Assembly: GCA_001970955.1 (NCBI GenBank)
Contig: MPUH01000212.1
Span: 1 to 64,000 of the forward strand
DNA length: 64,000 nucleotides
Direction of reading: 5' to 3'
Origin: Stentor coeruleus
Lineage: Eukaryota > Ciliophora > Heterotrichea > Heterotrichida > Stentoridae
Shown in pieces: positions 29,766 through 40,460 of this stretch. The notes beneath the pieces are model-generated. The model worked only from the letters and a program-made list of their open reading frames with translations. It did no database searches and was not told the DNA's origin. How positions within the stretch are numbered: the first letter of the stretch is position 1; each line of letters starts with the position of its first letter. A program made the position numbers and the translations under genes.

Positions 29766-31547
29766 ATGATGGTTAATAATAGAACAAACCAATACAGTAG
29801 TTCACCTGTTCAGAAAAACGTGAGACAAAACTATGAAAAAAATACAAATTTAGCTAAAAGTGCTGATTTTTCTATGACAAGCTTCAAGTTTACCTTTACA
29901 CCATCTACAAAGTTTACACATTTTGCTGAAGCTGTAAAGATAATGTAAACAATATTTAGGTACATATTAAAAGACTTCCGATTTGAACTGATTAAGTCTA
30001 ATACTTGTGACAATGATAATTGTATTTCTATATTATGTATTTTAAAGAAAGTTTTCAATGATATAAGCTTTAATTGTGCAAAAACAGGACAAAATGCAGA
30101 CCTTAGACCCTTGCAAAAAGTTATAGAAAAAAAATATTTAGATTTTTCTTATGTAGAGTCAGTATTAGATGCTATATCTATTTTCATCCATGCTATCAGT
30201 AACGAATCTAGCTGTTCTAATAAAAACTTACAAAATTTACTAAAATCAAGTCTTATAGAAAACTACAAATGCCAATGCTCCAGTTCATTTATCAGCAAAA
30301 TCGACAACATTTTTTTCTTCACAATCGACATTTCCGAGCCAAGCCTCACAACATATAATTTCATCAACATAAAAAAAATTCTCGACAGCCAAAATCAATA
30401 CAAAATTTGCAACAAATCCAAATGCCCTTTAAAAAAATCCATAAAAGTTGATTGTATTAAAATCGCTCCTATATACCTTATCTTTAAAATTACTTATAAA
30501 ATACCATCATATAAACTTAAAAATCATTCAATCCCATTATCATTTGCAACTAAAGAATTATTTTTATGTGATAAAAATGATAGTTATAATCTATCATTAA
30601 TTGTTATTACTGATAATGCAAATTATTGGAGTTTTTTTAATCAGCAAAAGAAATGGTATGGAAATGATGATAAAGTTTTAGAATTTCCTCAAATAATTGA
30701 GTTTATAAATGAGAGAAATTTAATTGTTGATATGATTGTGTATGAAAAAGAAAATCAAAGTTCTAATAGGAGAAGTGGGCATGAAGAGGTTAAGAGGGAG
30801 ATGGGTGCTTGGAAAAATTTGGTAAAAAAAGAGACTGGAGATGATATAGGGAGTAAGAATATGTGGAAATGTGAGATTTGTGCTAATGAGAATTATGAAA
30901 TACATGATATTTGTACTAAATGTGCAAGTATTCGTAAAGGGAAATCTGGGTGGGTGTGTGGAGAGTGCAAATTTTTGAACCCTGAAGGAGAGGCTCATTG
31001 TCAGATATGCGATCCTTATATCCCTAGTTTATACTTAAGCGAGCACATAACTACAGACTTCACAGATCACACATGCCCAAAATGCAAAAACAAAGTTAAA
31101 AACGGGCAGAATTGCAAGATCTGCTTACAAAACTCAGTTAACAAAGCATTAAAAAGTGATAAAATTGCCAGATCAATGTTTTCTAGTAATGAAAAAGATA
31201 AAAAATGTCCTAAATGCGGAATGTCCAACATAAACGATTTATTATGTATATGTTCATCCAATAAACCATCCCTAAGTGAGAAAAATAAAAATATCATCAA
31301 ATCACCTTTAAAATCTAATAGTCCTATAAAAGAATTTAATCAAAGTAGAGCAAGAACATCTATGAAAAATGGTTGTGCTTGTGTTCATGGGAATATATGC
31401 GTTATGCATTCTAATGAGAAAATAGAAAGTAGAAATAAAAAAAGTGTGGCAAAAAGTCCTTCTTTAGGAAATGTGAATCTGATTCAACAATTCTCTACAT
31501 CACCTGATAAGAAAACTATAAGCAATAAGAATTTTAAACGTAATTAA
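29766..31547 (+). CDS. USP-like pseudo-deubiquitinase with two RanBP2-type zinc fingers
   Basis: Two exons (29766-29944, 29960-31547) flank a 15-nt intron at 29945-29959 (GTAAACAATATTTAG, phase 2), giving 588 residues. Residues about 45-325 follow the UCH/USP order seen in the USP53/54 and plant DUF627/629-type proteins: FAEAVKIMYILKDFRFELI (Cys-box helix), CISILCILKKVF, LRPLQKVI, YVESVLDAISIFIHAI and the terminal NANYWSFFNQQKKWYGNDDKV. The Cys-box shows FTHFAEAV where NCFLN is expected, and the His-box shows NAN where GQHY is expected, so both catalytic residues seem lost. Two NZF/RanBP2 fingers follow at about 361-380 (WKCEIC...CTKC) and 390-409 (WVCGEC...CQIC). More CxxC pairs lie in the tail. 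A non-catalytic ubiquitin-binding role is inferred. Confidence 0.65.
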
Positions 31548-31708
31548 ATACTTCGGGAGTTTATTTTTTATTTATTGTATGGGTTGTTTTTAATAGTCAT
31601 AATTTTTTACTATATATGAACTTTAATGATTTCTTTAAACAATTTATCAAAAACATTATTTTAAATGCTTTCATTCTTTTACTTTTTCACTATTAAAAAC
31701 TATATAAA

Positions 31709-33397
31709 ATGTCATTGACTTCTTTGGCTGCTTCACTCAAGAAATACGTATCGAATTCTAAAAATTTTTCAACAGCAAGACTGGAAGATACAAAAAAACA
31801 CCTAAAATCTTTTGAATTTGTTTCTTCTAATGCTTCATCACAATACTCAGAGAGCCTGACAAAAAAGATTGCATTAATGTGCAATCATAAATATAAAAAA
31901 GACAATGGATCAAAGCTCCGACTAGCAGAAGAAATATTATTGTCTTGGATAAAATCAGCTAAAAGCACTGGAGTGAAAATATCTGAATCAATCATAAAAC
32001 TCTTAATAATGACTTACACCCATCAATCTTTTCTATATCAACAAATAAAACCCTCAAAAGCAATTGAAGTAATAATAAAAGCTACAAAAGTAACTGATCA
32101 ATATCAAGTCCGAAGCTTTAAAGGCAAAATGCTAAAATTCATAGCCAAGCTTCGGTTATGTGAACTATACATCGACATAAAAAAATATGATCATTCAATA
32201 ACATGTGCCCAGCAGGTCTTAGAGCAAGTGCTAAAAAAGCTTGAAAAACCTAAGAGAAAACGAATTATAGAAGAACTTGGTATGGCAGCTGTGACAGCTT
32301 TTTATAGGATTGGCATATGCCATCAATACAAAGGCAACAAAAAATCTGCTGAACAAGCTTTTGAAAATGCTAACCTTATAGGCAAAAGGTATCTAAACAA
32401 TAGCAAAATTCTCCTTGAATTAGACTATGAAATGATCCATCATCGTCTTATGCTAAAAAATCAAACCCTAGAAAAACCCCAAAAACCAACTCTTCAAATT
32501 CCATCCCAAAACACAACCAAAAACATCAAACCTTCTCTACAAATAAAAATCAACGAAGTTTCATCAGAAACGCCAAAATCCCAAACTTTAGAAATACAAT
32601 CACGCCCACGTCGTAGTGTAGCCACAGAAAAAGTTGAAGTCCGACTTCCAGGTAGATATTATTCAAACGAAGATCTTCAAAGACTACAAATTATTCTCAA
32701 TCAAGAAAGCAACCATGAAATCATCAACACAGACAATTTTTTTTTTAAAAAACTCAGCAAAACTCTTGCTATATCTGGAGATTTAAAAAAATCAGCTAAA
32801 AAAATCAGAGATGGGGTTAATCAGCAACTTTCTGATATATGGAAACATAAAGAAATGCTTAAGAAAAAGAAAAAAGTTACTATGGGTTTGTTGGCAAGTA
32901 CACAGAAATTTGATCTTGAAGGGAGGATTTGTAATATAGAAGAAGATTTTGAAAATGAAATGAAGTATCAGGATTTGAAAATTAAGTCAAAACTTAAAAC
33001 TACGATATATAAAAAACTTTTGAGGTCGATAAATTATTCAGGTAAGGCAAAAGCATATCCTAGTCAGAAACTGTTTTTTAGACCACCAGAACAAAGAAGG
33101 GCTTCACAATTGAATTTGACTAGACAGCCGATGAGTTTTAAACAAAGTCCGTTATTGAAAGAACAAGTTGAAGATTTGAATCATGAAATTGAAGACCAAA
33201 TGGAGGAATTGATGCATGAAATTCAAGGGACAGAAAACCCTAAAAATATTAAGAATTTAAAACTACAACCTGTTTGTGCCCTTGCGACTAGTACTGTTGA
33301 TAATGGAGCAAAAACCAGACAGTTAAAAAAAAGCATTACTAGGTATTTGGAAAATTATACACCTAAAAGGGTGTCATTTAATGGGAAAAATAAATAG
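31709..33397 (+). CDS. TPR-like helical-repeat protein
   Basis: 562 residues in one frame. Residues about 60-250 form paired helices of TPR type: LRLAEEILLSWIKSAK, KAIEVIIKATKVTDQY, KLRLCELYIDIKKYDHSI, AVTAFYRIGICHQYKGN and KKSAEQAFENANLIGKRYL. The last two contain the typical YRIGxxxxxxGNxxxAxxxFxxA pattern. The remainder is basic, low-complexity and partly coiled. TPRs bind peptide segments of partner proteins; no ciliary complex can be named. Confidence 0.75.
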   Translation: MSLTSLAASLKKYVSNSKNFSTARLEDTKKHLKSFEFVSSNASSQYSESLTKKIALMCNHKYKKDNGSKLRLAEEILLSWIKSAKSTGVKISESIIKLLIMTYTHQSFLYQQIKPSKAIEVIIKATKVTDQYQVRSFKGKMLKFIAKLRLCELYIDIKKYDHSITCAQQVLEQVLKKLEKPKRKRIIEELGMAAVTAFYRIGICHQYKGNKKSAEQAFENANLIGKRYLNNSKILLELDYEMIHHRLMLKNQTLEKPQKPTLQIPSQNTTKNIKPSLQIKINEVSSETPKSQTLEIQSRPRRSVATEKVEVRLPGRYYSNEDLQRLQIILNQESNHEIINTDNFFFKKLSKTLAISGDLKKSAKKIRDGVNQQLSDIWKHKEMLKKKKKVTMGLLASTQKFDLEGRICNIEEDFENEMKYQDLKIKSKLKTTIYKKLLRSINYSGKAKAYPSQKLFFRPPEQRRASQLNLTRQPMSFKQSPLLKEQVEDLNHEIEDQMEELMHEIQGTENPKNIKNLKLQPVCALATSTVDNGAKTRQLKKSITRYLENYTPKRVSFNGKNK

Positions 33398-33454
33398 AAA
33401 TGATATGTAAAAACTAGTTTAATTTCCAGTCTATTTTTTCTTTAAAGCCAATGC

Positions 33455-34966
33455 TTATTTTAGCATTCCTTTAAGTCTATTTTTATACACAAAACACTCA
33501 TCATTTGCCTTTTCAGTTGTTATTTGCATTATATCATCAATATAATCATGTATATCATGTGGTATAGGTAATATTCTATAAAACTCTGAACTCCATGTAG
33601 GCTTTTTAGTACTGTTAGTTGAATACTGTGCAGAATATTTATCATAAGTTAAACTTATATCAGTATCTTTTATATCTATTGTCTTATAATTCTTATTAAA
33701 AGTTTCAAATAATAACTCTTGCATGCTTTCTTCCCAAATCCTAAATGTATTTTACAAAAATCCTTCTTGCATAAGTTTTAATACACGTTTTTTTAAGATT
33801 TGTATCAATTTATATTTAGCTACTTTGGAGATTTGGGATGTTTTTGTGTGAGTCCAAGAATAACTGAGGATTTTATGGAAAGCTTGGAATTTATAAAGGT
33901 ATTTATAGTGGATGAAAATATTGTTTAATGATGAAGTTAGAATTCTGGTGTTTTCTATGTGTTTTGCATTAAAATATAAAGTTTTAAGTAAAGTGTAAGC
34001 TGAGTGTTTTAGAGAAATGGCATAAGAGTTACATAGGGATAATAATAAAAAGTTGACTTTTAAGAGTTTTTGGGATCGACAGGTATTTTTTAATATGAAA
34101 AATACTTGCTTTTTTATTCTGTTTATGTTGTTTAATAGGATTTTTATAATTGGCCCTATGTGAATGTGAGTATATCTGTTTATGCTGAGGACTTTTTTTA
34201 TTTTCTGGGTTTTCATGTTGGAAGTTTTTATTTTAATAGTAATTATTGGGAGAGTTTTATTATTTTGGATGTGATAATGTTCTTTTGATATAATAATCCA
34301 TATCTCTTTAGTTGTTGATATATAAAGTTTTGTAAGGATTTTAATGAAATTTTTAAGTGGTTTTTTATTCTCCCATCCCATTTGGGAATTTGTTTTGAAC
34401 TGTTTCCAGATTTGTAATAAGAACTTTGTGAAAATTATTTTACAAGCTTCAAGATGATTTTTTTGCACAATTTTTTGCAGTTTTGTGTGTTTGAACCACC
34501 GAAAAAATATTTTTTTCATTAAGTATTTGCCTTTGAGACTCCTAACAATTCTTACAAGGTCTTGATTTTTCTGCTTTCGTAAAATTTGTATTGGAGATTT
34601 CCCACGAGGTTTCCCAGTTGCAAATCTACGATAAGTTCTAATATTTTTTGCTATTGGAATTCTTTTTGATTCAATAAACAATGATCGAATCAGATAAAAA
34701 GTGAATTTTTTATGCCTTGTCCAATCTGAAAGCATAATTTTCCTTATGGTAAGACAGATTATCAAACCTTTAGGATGATATGAATTTGATGGAACTTGTG
34801 ATTGAGATGATGATCCTACTTTCAATTTGCTTGAAAGGCTTGAATACATAACTGGGGGCTTTTTTGTGTTAAATGAAAGATCTATGCTTGAAAGACTTGA
34901 AAACATAACTGGAGTTTTTCTTGTGCTAAATGAAAGATCTATGCTTGAAGTATTTGGAGAACACAT
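33455..34966 (-). CDS. Very basic protein of unknown function, two exons
   Basis: Exons 34966-33756 and 33740-33455 are joined by a 15-nt intron at 33741-33755 (GTAAAATACATTTAG, phase 2), giving 498 residues. The N-terminus has a duplicated about 21-residue unit (SSIDLSFSTRKTPVMFSSL then SSIDLSFNTKKPPVMYSSL). The next about 350 residues are rich in Lys, Ile, Asn and Trp with HTKLQKIV- and IFFRWFKHTK-like segments, suggesting helical repeats similar in feel to IQ or Sfi1-type repeats, but I cannot assign them. The second exon encodes a neutral tail. Without the intron the last exon would look like a separate 89-residue ORF. Confidence 0.6.
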
Positions 34967-35203
34967 TGAATTATGATTGATTTTATTATATAATTTATTG
35001 GAGCTTTTGACTGGAGAATAATAATTAGATTATAAATACTAAGAAAATATATGTGGAGAGATATATGAGGATTTAAAATTATATTTTTGTGGATTTTATT
35101 GTATTGTATTCAATCATTTAGCATATAATTTTTAAATAGCTTTTGATGAGGATATGCTTGTAACACTAATATATTTTTATCATGAAATTATTTCTTTTAT
35201 GAA

Positions 35204-36862
35204 ATGATCAAATATAATTATCAAATGAGCTATTACACACTAGCTTCAAACTATCCACCAGCATGTCGAATACCTCATCTAGAAAACAACTTTTACATAT
35301 ACGGAGAAAATCCTCCTATAATAAATTACCCAGAAGTCCCAAGATATCTAGAATTCCAAAGATCCAAAAGTACAAATCATTTTTCAAATACCCAAGAAGT
35401 AATACCTTGCTACAATCGTCAATCCATTTACCCTAATGATAACTTTTCTCATACAGAAACCCGTGGTTTTAATCATAATAACCGTGAACATTATTTGAAT
35501 CGAGAATTACAAAAAACATATCAAAGACAAGATTTAGAAAATCCTGAAAACTTAAGATGGAGAGGAAATGATCTTAGATTAAAAGACTTAGAAAATGAAG
35601 AAATTTCTCAAAGATTCCCACAATATAATCCATATAAACAAGAAAAAATTGAGATACCACAATATAATCCATATAAACAAGAAAAAAATGAAATACCACA
35701 ATATAATCCATATAAACAAGAAAAAATTGAAATACCACAATATAATCCATATAAACAAGAAAAAAATGATATGCCACAATATGAAATATATGATCAATAT
35801 GGTAATTTAAGAACATATAGAAGCCTTGCAAGAGAAAATTTTAGTAAAAGTAACTCGGATTTTGTTAGGTCAGAAACAATGCCTAGAAGTGTATTACAAA
35901 GTGGTTCATCAAGAGATTTTCATCAAAATGAAAAGCCAAACCTTGATTATCCACAAGAAAAATTACAGGGAAATAGACATTTATCTGATGATTATAGAAA
36001 TTATACTGGGGATTTTGGTAAATCTACACCAAATGAAGTATTAAAAACTAGTGATCAATATACAAGTGAATTAGGCTATACTGAAATGGAGAATTATGGA
36101 AATGAAAAGATTAAAGAAAGTCGACCATCGATTACTAGTAAAAGTATTAGTAATTTTAAACCAAAAGAAAATGGGTTTAATGAGAATTTTGATGATGAAA
36201 AGGGTAATGAAGCGATGAGTTTAGGGAAAGTTAAAACTTCAATTAAAACTAAAGAGGAATGTGATGATAAAAGCAACTCTGAAGGAATTAGTATGGAAAT
36301 AAGTGCTAGATCTTCAACTTCAAGTAAAAAAAATGAGAATCTTCCAATTGAAAAACCCCCAGTTAAATATCAATATAAAATTATTCAAGAAAACAATTCT
36401 AATCCACAGATTTCTAATAAAATTAGTCCACAGCTTTCTGATGAAAATTATTCTCATCACTCTAAAGATGCTCTTAGGATACCAGGGAAGGTTGCTTGTG
36501 ATGAAATTAATAATCAAAAAGATCATGAAATAGCAGAAGAACGAAATTCTCAAAAAATTCCAAAAAACGTAAACGAAACTGGGGTAACAAATCTACCTAA
36601 AAAATCCAAAGACAAAAAATATCTTAAAAAAACATCAATAAAAAAGACTCAAAAAAAACATGATAAAAAGCCAAACCATTTAAAAGTAGGGTCGAATAAG
36701 CTTAATGAAAATATTGGAGATAATAAAAGAGATGAGCGTCTAGTTAGTAATGCAAGCTCAAGATCGAAATCGCCAGGTCTGCCTCATTATCTTAAGAGTA
36801 CGTTTTCATCTGAGGTTAAAAGCATAGACTATAAAATATATACTTATAATCAAGATTCATAA
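35204..36862 (+). CDS. Low-complexity protein with four 13-residue tandem repeats
   Basis: 552 residues, largely disordered and rich in Asn, Glu, Lys, Ser and Tyr. Codons 35618-35773 encode four copies of PQYNPYKQEK plus three variable residues, each exactly 39 bp, with a degenerate fifth copy (PQYEIYDQYG). Alternate copies share IE or N(E/D), hinting that a 78-bp unit was duplicated. The tail is basic with KSPGLPHYLKSTFSSEVK. The ATG at 35204 is the first in frame, but a start at the next Met (35225) is equally plausible. No family recognised; a structural cortical protein is a guess. Confidence 0.7.
   Translation: MIKYNYQMSYYTLASNYPPACRIPHLENNFYIYGENPPIINYPEVPRYLEFQRSKSTNHFSNTQEVIPCYNRQSIYPNDNFSHTETRGFNHNNREHYLNRELQKTYQRQDLENPENLRWRGNDLRLKDLENEEISQRFPQYNPYKQEKIEIPQYNPYKQEKNEIPQYNPYKQEKIEIPQYNPYKQEKNDMPQYEIYDQYGNLRTYRSLARENFSKSNSDFVRSETMPRSVLQSGSSRDFHQNEKPNLDYPQEKLQGNRHLSDDYRNYTGDFGKSTPNEVLKTSDQYTSELGYTEMENYGNEKIKESRPSITSKSISNFKPKENGFNENFDDEKGNEAMSLGKVKTSIKTKEECDDKSNSEGISMEISARSSTSSKKNENLPIEKPPVKYQYKIIQENNSNPQISNKISPQLSDENYSHHSKDALRIPGKVACDEINNQKDHEIAEERNSQKIPKNVNETGVTNLPKKSKDKKYLKKTSIKKTQKKHDKKPNHLKVGSNKLNENIGDNKRDERLVSNASSRSKSPGLPHYLKSTFSSEVKSIDYKIYTYNQDS
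35618..35773 (+). repeat. 39-bp coding minisatellite, four copies
   Basis: Four adjacent 39-bp units beginning CCACAATATAATCCATATAA at 35618, 35657, 35696 and 35735. A partial fifth follows at 35774. The period is a multiple of three, so the frame is kept. Confidence 0.95.
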
Positions 36863-37453
36863 ATAAGAAAATAATAACTTTTACAATAGAATAGTTTGTG
36901 TGTTTTGGTTTGATACAATTTTAGAGTTAATTATATAGGGTATTAAATAATTATGTCATTTTGTTAGTATTAACCGAACTACTCCAGTAAAAATCCACTT
37001 CGAGATTGAATACAATTAACAGAATACCGACCTAAAGCATCTTTTGAAATAAAATCCAACAAAAACTAGCATGGAAAATCATTCTATTTCCTCTCTCAAA
37101 ATATCCCCTCAATATAGTATATCGTTCACAGTCGTGAACTCTGTATTAATCAAATCCCCTCAATATAAAAAATTCTCATTTTCACACCTCCTATCCTCCT
37201 AACATAAATTTTCATTCAGAAAATAATTCACTCCCACTGAAAGCATAAACTTAACTATACTTTTTAAAACATAAATTCTCACACAAAATCTATCTCATCT
37301 TCCAAACCTTTTACCCTAAACAAGTTTTCTTAATTCTAACCAACTCAAAAAGTCTAACCCCATACAATAAAAAGAACACAAAAAATTATATAATTTTTTT
37401 CTTATAAAACCTTCCAACTATATTCTAATTAGTCATTGCTTTATTAATTATCA
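36863..37453. other. Intergenic with hairpin between direct repeats
   Basis: C-biased on the plus strand towards 37450, the 3' side of the MYB gene. It contains a 14-bp direct repeat (ATCCCCTCAATATA) at 37103-37116 and 37154-37167 surrounding the palindrome GTTCACagtcGTGAAC at 37124-37139. No gene seen. Confidence 0.55.
37103..37167. repeat. Direct repeats flanking a short palindrome
   Basis: ATCCCCTCAATATA occurs at 37103-37116 and 37154-37167. The 37-bp interval contains GTTCACagtcGTGAAC. It resembles an insertion with a 14-bp target duplication, or a symmetric protein-binding site. Confidence 0.6.
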
Positions 37454-38149
37454 TTAAGCGTACACAAGGCCATTCTCCGTAATAATCCACTTATTAATAA
37501 CTTCGCCAGCTTTTTTGAAGTCAAACGTATTTTCATGATTGATCTTGCTAATTTTTAATGTGTCTTCAATAAACTTTTCAAGAACTAGCGCATTTTTCGA
37601 TAGTTCAATATCATCAATATAAGATTTAGTTTCTTCAACTTTTTTGTATTTTTCCTCAGCATTTTTCACTTTTCTAATCGTCGAATAGAATCGATTTTTA
37701 ATAGAATTTTCTGTTCTACCAGGAAGCACTGTAGCTATTAACGACCACTTTGGCCCATCTCTTTTAAACATATCAAATATAATTTTATCTTCTTCTTTAG
37801 CCCATCGACCTTTTTTAATACTAGGATCAAGATTGTTAAACCATCTTTCTCGACATTGTTTACCACTTCGGCCTTGAATATGTTTAGAACATACAGACCA
37901 TTTAGCAGGACCATTCTCAATTACCCATTCTTTTAAAGCTAAATCTTCTTCTTCAGTCCATGTTCCTTTAACAAGCCCGGGTTTTAATATTTTTGTCCAT
38001 CTGTGAAGGCATTGTATCGGTGACCTACCACAAACTACAGTAGAAATGCTATTCCAATGCTTTTCGCCATATACTTTTACTGCTTCCCTTAGCATCTCGT
38101 CTTCTTCCTCAGACCATTTGCCGTGTCTTGATTCTTGATAATTTTCCAT
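37454..38149 (-). CDS. Three-repeat (R1R2R3) MYB transcription factor
   Basis: 231 residues with three successive MYB repeats: R1 about residues 9-57 (KWSEEEDEMLREAV...HWNSIS...CLHRW), R2 about 61-109 (GTWTEEEDLALKEWV...KWSVCSKHIQGRSGKQCRERW) and R3 about 114-160 (GRWAKEEDKIIFDMF...KWSLIATVLPGRTENSIKNRF). The regularly spaced Trp residues are present, with the usual replacement of the first R3 Trp group kept as W. This is the c-Myb/CDC5-like nuclear DNA-binding architecture, and targets of the AACNG type would be expected. The short C-terminus has no obvious activation domain. A MYB3R-like cell-cycle role is plausible but unproven. Confidence 0.9.
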   Translation of the reverse strand: MENYQESRHGKWSEEEDEMLREAVKVYGEKHWNSISTVVCGRSPIQCLHRWTKILKPGLVKGTWTEEEDLALKEWVIENGPAKWSVCSKHIQGRSGKQCRERWFNNLDPSIKKGRWAKEEDKIIFDMFKRDGPKWSLIATVLPGRTENSIKNRFYSTIRKVKNAEEKYKKVEETKSYIDDIELSKNALVLEKFIEDTLKISKINHENTFDFKKAGEVINKWIITENGLVYA

Positions 38150-39023
38150 TTTTTATATAGAAAACGGATAGGCTAAATAATCTAAAATATTAATGGACAT
38201 ATATAAGAGTTCTGAAGTCCTCAAAAAATAGCCTAAAATTAGGGAAAAATTAGAATTAGAAACCTTTGAGTATCAGCAAATTAGTTTTTTAGTTAAAGGC
38301 TGTAAAGGATATAAAAAAAAAATCAGTATATGGAGAGGAAAATTTTGGGTAAATTGCATATAAAAGCTAGGATATTGAGAAGAAATATGAACTTTGTGTG
38401 TTAAATTTATATGAGTTTATTTTTTTGAATGTGGAGGAGAGTTGATAGTTAGTTTTTTTAAGAGTATTTTTTTAACGGAAAAATTTTTGAGTTAGAATAT
38501 AAGTTTATAGGAAATTTTGGTTGTTTTTTGGTATCAGATTTGTTTTTATAAAACTAAGATTAGGATGGGCATTAAAGTTTATGGGTTTAATGATTTAGTC
38601 CAGTTTTGATTAAGTCTTTGAACTTATAGCCAGCTTGCTAATTTCAAATCAAAAACTTCTTAAATAAACAATAGTGTTTAAATTGTTATCACCAATTTAA
38701 AATCCTCTTCTACTGTCCCCAAATATAGCCAAAATCATATAAAATCCAATACAACTTTTTACCATACTTAAACAAAACACAATACAAATCTTTATTATCC
38801 TTTTATTTATCTAAAAACTATCTTTACCTAGCATAAAACTATTCTAATATTCTCTAATTATTTTCATCTATTTTGCAACCTAAAAACATACACAATTTTT
38901 CTTTCCATAAAAACCTATGACCAATTTTTTTCCCAAAAAATAAAACTCATTAAAACACTATATTACTTAAAAAAAAAAACTAACTAGAAATTAATAATAT
39001 CCCACACTTTCATTAAAATCTCC
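38150..39023. other. Intergenic, 870 bp
   Basis: G-biased on the plus strand to about 38600 (5' flank of MYB), then C-biased towards 39020 (3' flank of the RING-kelch gene). No gene or repeat recognised. Confidence 0.5.
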
Positions 39024-40460
39024 TTAATTGCCTTTCTTATATACATACAATTTATTTCCTTCATTATAATAAATTTCATCATTAACACAAACGGCATAAG
39101 TATCAAAACCCTTTCTAACATTGTAACTAATTTTATCTATCTCTTTGATTTCTTTTGATTCAATATTAAATACACATACAGAATTAGAACCACTATGATA
39201 TCTTTCCCCACCAAGTAAGTAAATATTTTGTCCATCATTGCAAGATAAAATATTACTCCATGTATTTAAAAGTTTAGTTTGAATCAAAAACCAGCTTCCA
39301 TTAGCAAAATATTCAATTGAACAATCAGAATTACCCCCAAAAACATAAATACGATTGTTTATTGATTCTGATGTAGCGAAAACACGAGAAATATTTAAAC
39401 TAGCTTGAGGTACCCATTTTTTACGATTTTGTCTTAATAAAACTCTTCTTCGGTTTATTGAAGTTTGTTCAGGTTCTTCACCACCAATAATCATAAGATC
39501 ACCCATATACCTTCCTAAACAATATCCTACAACTTGTTTAGTCAGGTTAACAAAAAATGGATTTGGTTTGTCTGAGTCTATATATAACAAATGAGATGGA
39601 GTCATCAAGCATATTGTATTAGGATGCAATTGAATTATAGAACTCTCTTGGACAATAAATTCATGTTTCAATGACCTTGTTGACTTTTCTACCATATTAT
39701 ACACATTTAGTATCCCAGGAAGCGGGTCGAACAAATTATAGCTCTGAAATTTCCTTCTGTTCTGAAAAGAGTTCTTATTAATAATATTCTGTATAGTCAT
39801 TCTAGATGAACACAAAGCCAACCTAGAGTCTTCTAATTCAAAATTAATACATTCTTGTACTTGGCTCATAGCAAGCCCAAGTTTCCCTATAATCAAATCA
39901 TTTTTAAGCATTTTCATAGTAACATTTGAATCTATATTAGTATACTTCTCACGAATATTTGCAATATCTTTATTAAAAACATCTACATTTATTGGAGCAT
40001 TATCATCTAAAAGTTTGCATTGTATCATTTCAATCTCACTATCTAGATTATCGATAACAGAAAACTTTTCTATAACATTATTGTCGATAACTTCAATAAT
40101 TCTTCTCCTTAGCATATGAAAAAGGTTTATCATATCTTTTTCTATTTTCTCAATACTTTTTAAGGTTTCTTGTTGCTTTTCTATTTCTTTATCTACAATT
40201 TCGTTAAGTCTTTGATTGAAAAGCTTTTTGATTTCTTCTAATATTTGTATATCTTGTTGTAATAAAATTCTGATAAAAGCATTATTTGGATGAACTTGAT
40301 AGTCTTCGAATGATCCACGGCAATAAGGACATTCCCTTGATGTGATACTTAAGGCTTTTCGACATTTAATACATATTGAATGACCACAAGGAAGAAGGTC
40401 AGGAGAATTTGAGTGAGAATAATCTTCTAGACAGATCATACAGCCTTCACTAAAATCCAT
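39024..40460 (-). CDS. RING-finger / coiled-coil / kelch protein (TRIM-like E3)
   Basis: 478 residues. A C3HC4 RING lies at residues 7-48 (CMICLEDYSHS, LPCGHSICIKC, CPYCRGSF). A coiled coil covers about 70-130 (FNQRLNEIVDKEIEKQQETL). The C-terminal half is a kelch-like propeller (LMIIGGEEP, IYVFGGNSD, IYLLGGERY). RING plus coiled coil plus propeller is the layout of TRIM-type ubiquitin ligases, although no B-box is visible between RING and coil. It presumably transfers ubiquitin to a substrate bound by the propeller; the substrate is unknown. Confidence 0.85.
   Translation of the reverse strand: MDFSEGCMICLEDYSHSNSPDLLPCGHSICIKCRKALSITSRECPYCRGSFEDYQVHPNNAFIRILLQQDIQILEEIKKLFNQRLNEIVDKEIEKQQETLKSIEKIEKDMINLFHMLRRRIIEVIDNNVIEKFSVIDNLDSEIEMIQCKLLDDNAPINVDVFNKDIANIREKYTNIDSNVTMKMLKNDLIIGKLGLAMSQVQECINFELEDSRLALCSSRMTIQNIINKNSFQNRRKFQSYNLFDPLPGILNVYNMVEKSTRSLKHEFIVQESSIIQLHPNTICLMTPSHLLYIDSDKPNPFFVNLTKQVVGYCLGRYMGDLMIIGGEEPEQTSINRRRVLLRQNRKKWVPQASLNISRVFATSESINNRIYVFGGNSDCSIEYFANGSWFLIQTKLLNTWSNILSCNDGQNIYLLGGERYHSGSNSVCVFNIESKEIKEIDKISYNVRKGFDTYAVCVNDEIYYNEGNKLYVYKKGN

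Noticed and set aside
35574-35831. Repetitive antisense and shifted frames across the 39-bp repeats (for example FFLVYMDYIVV repeats)
   Set aside because: They are by-products of the repeat array in the real plus-strand gene.
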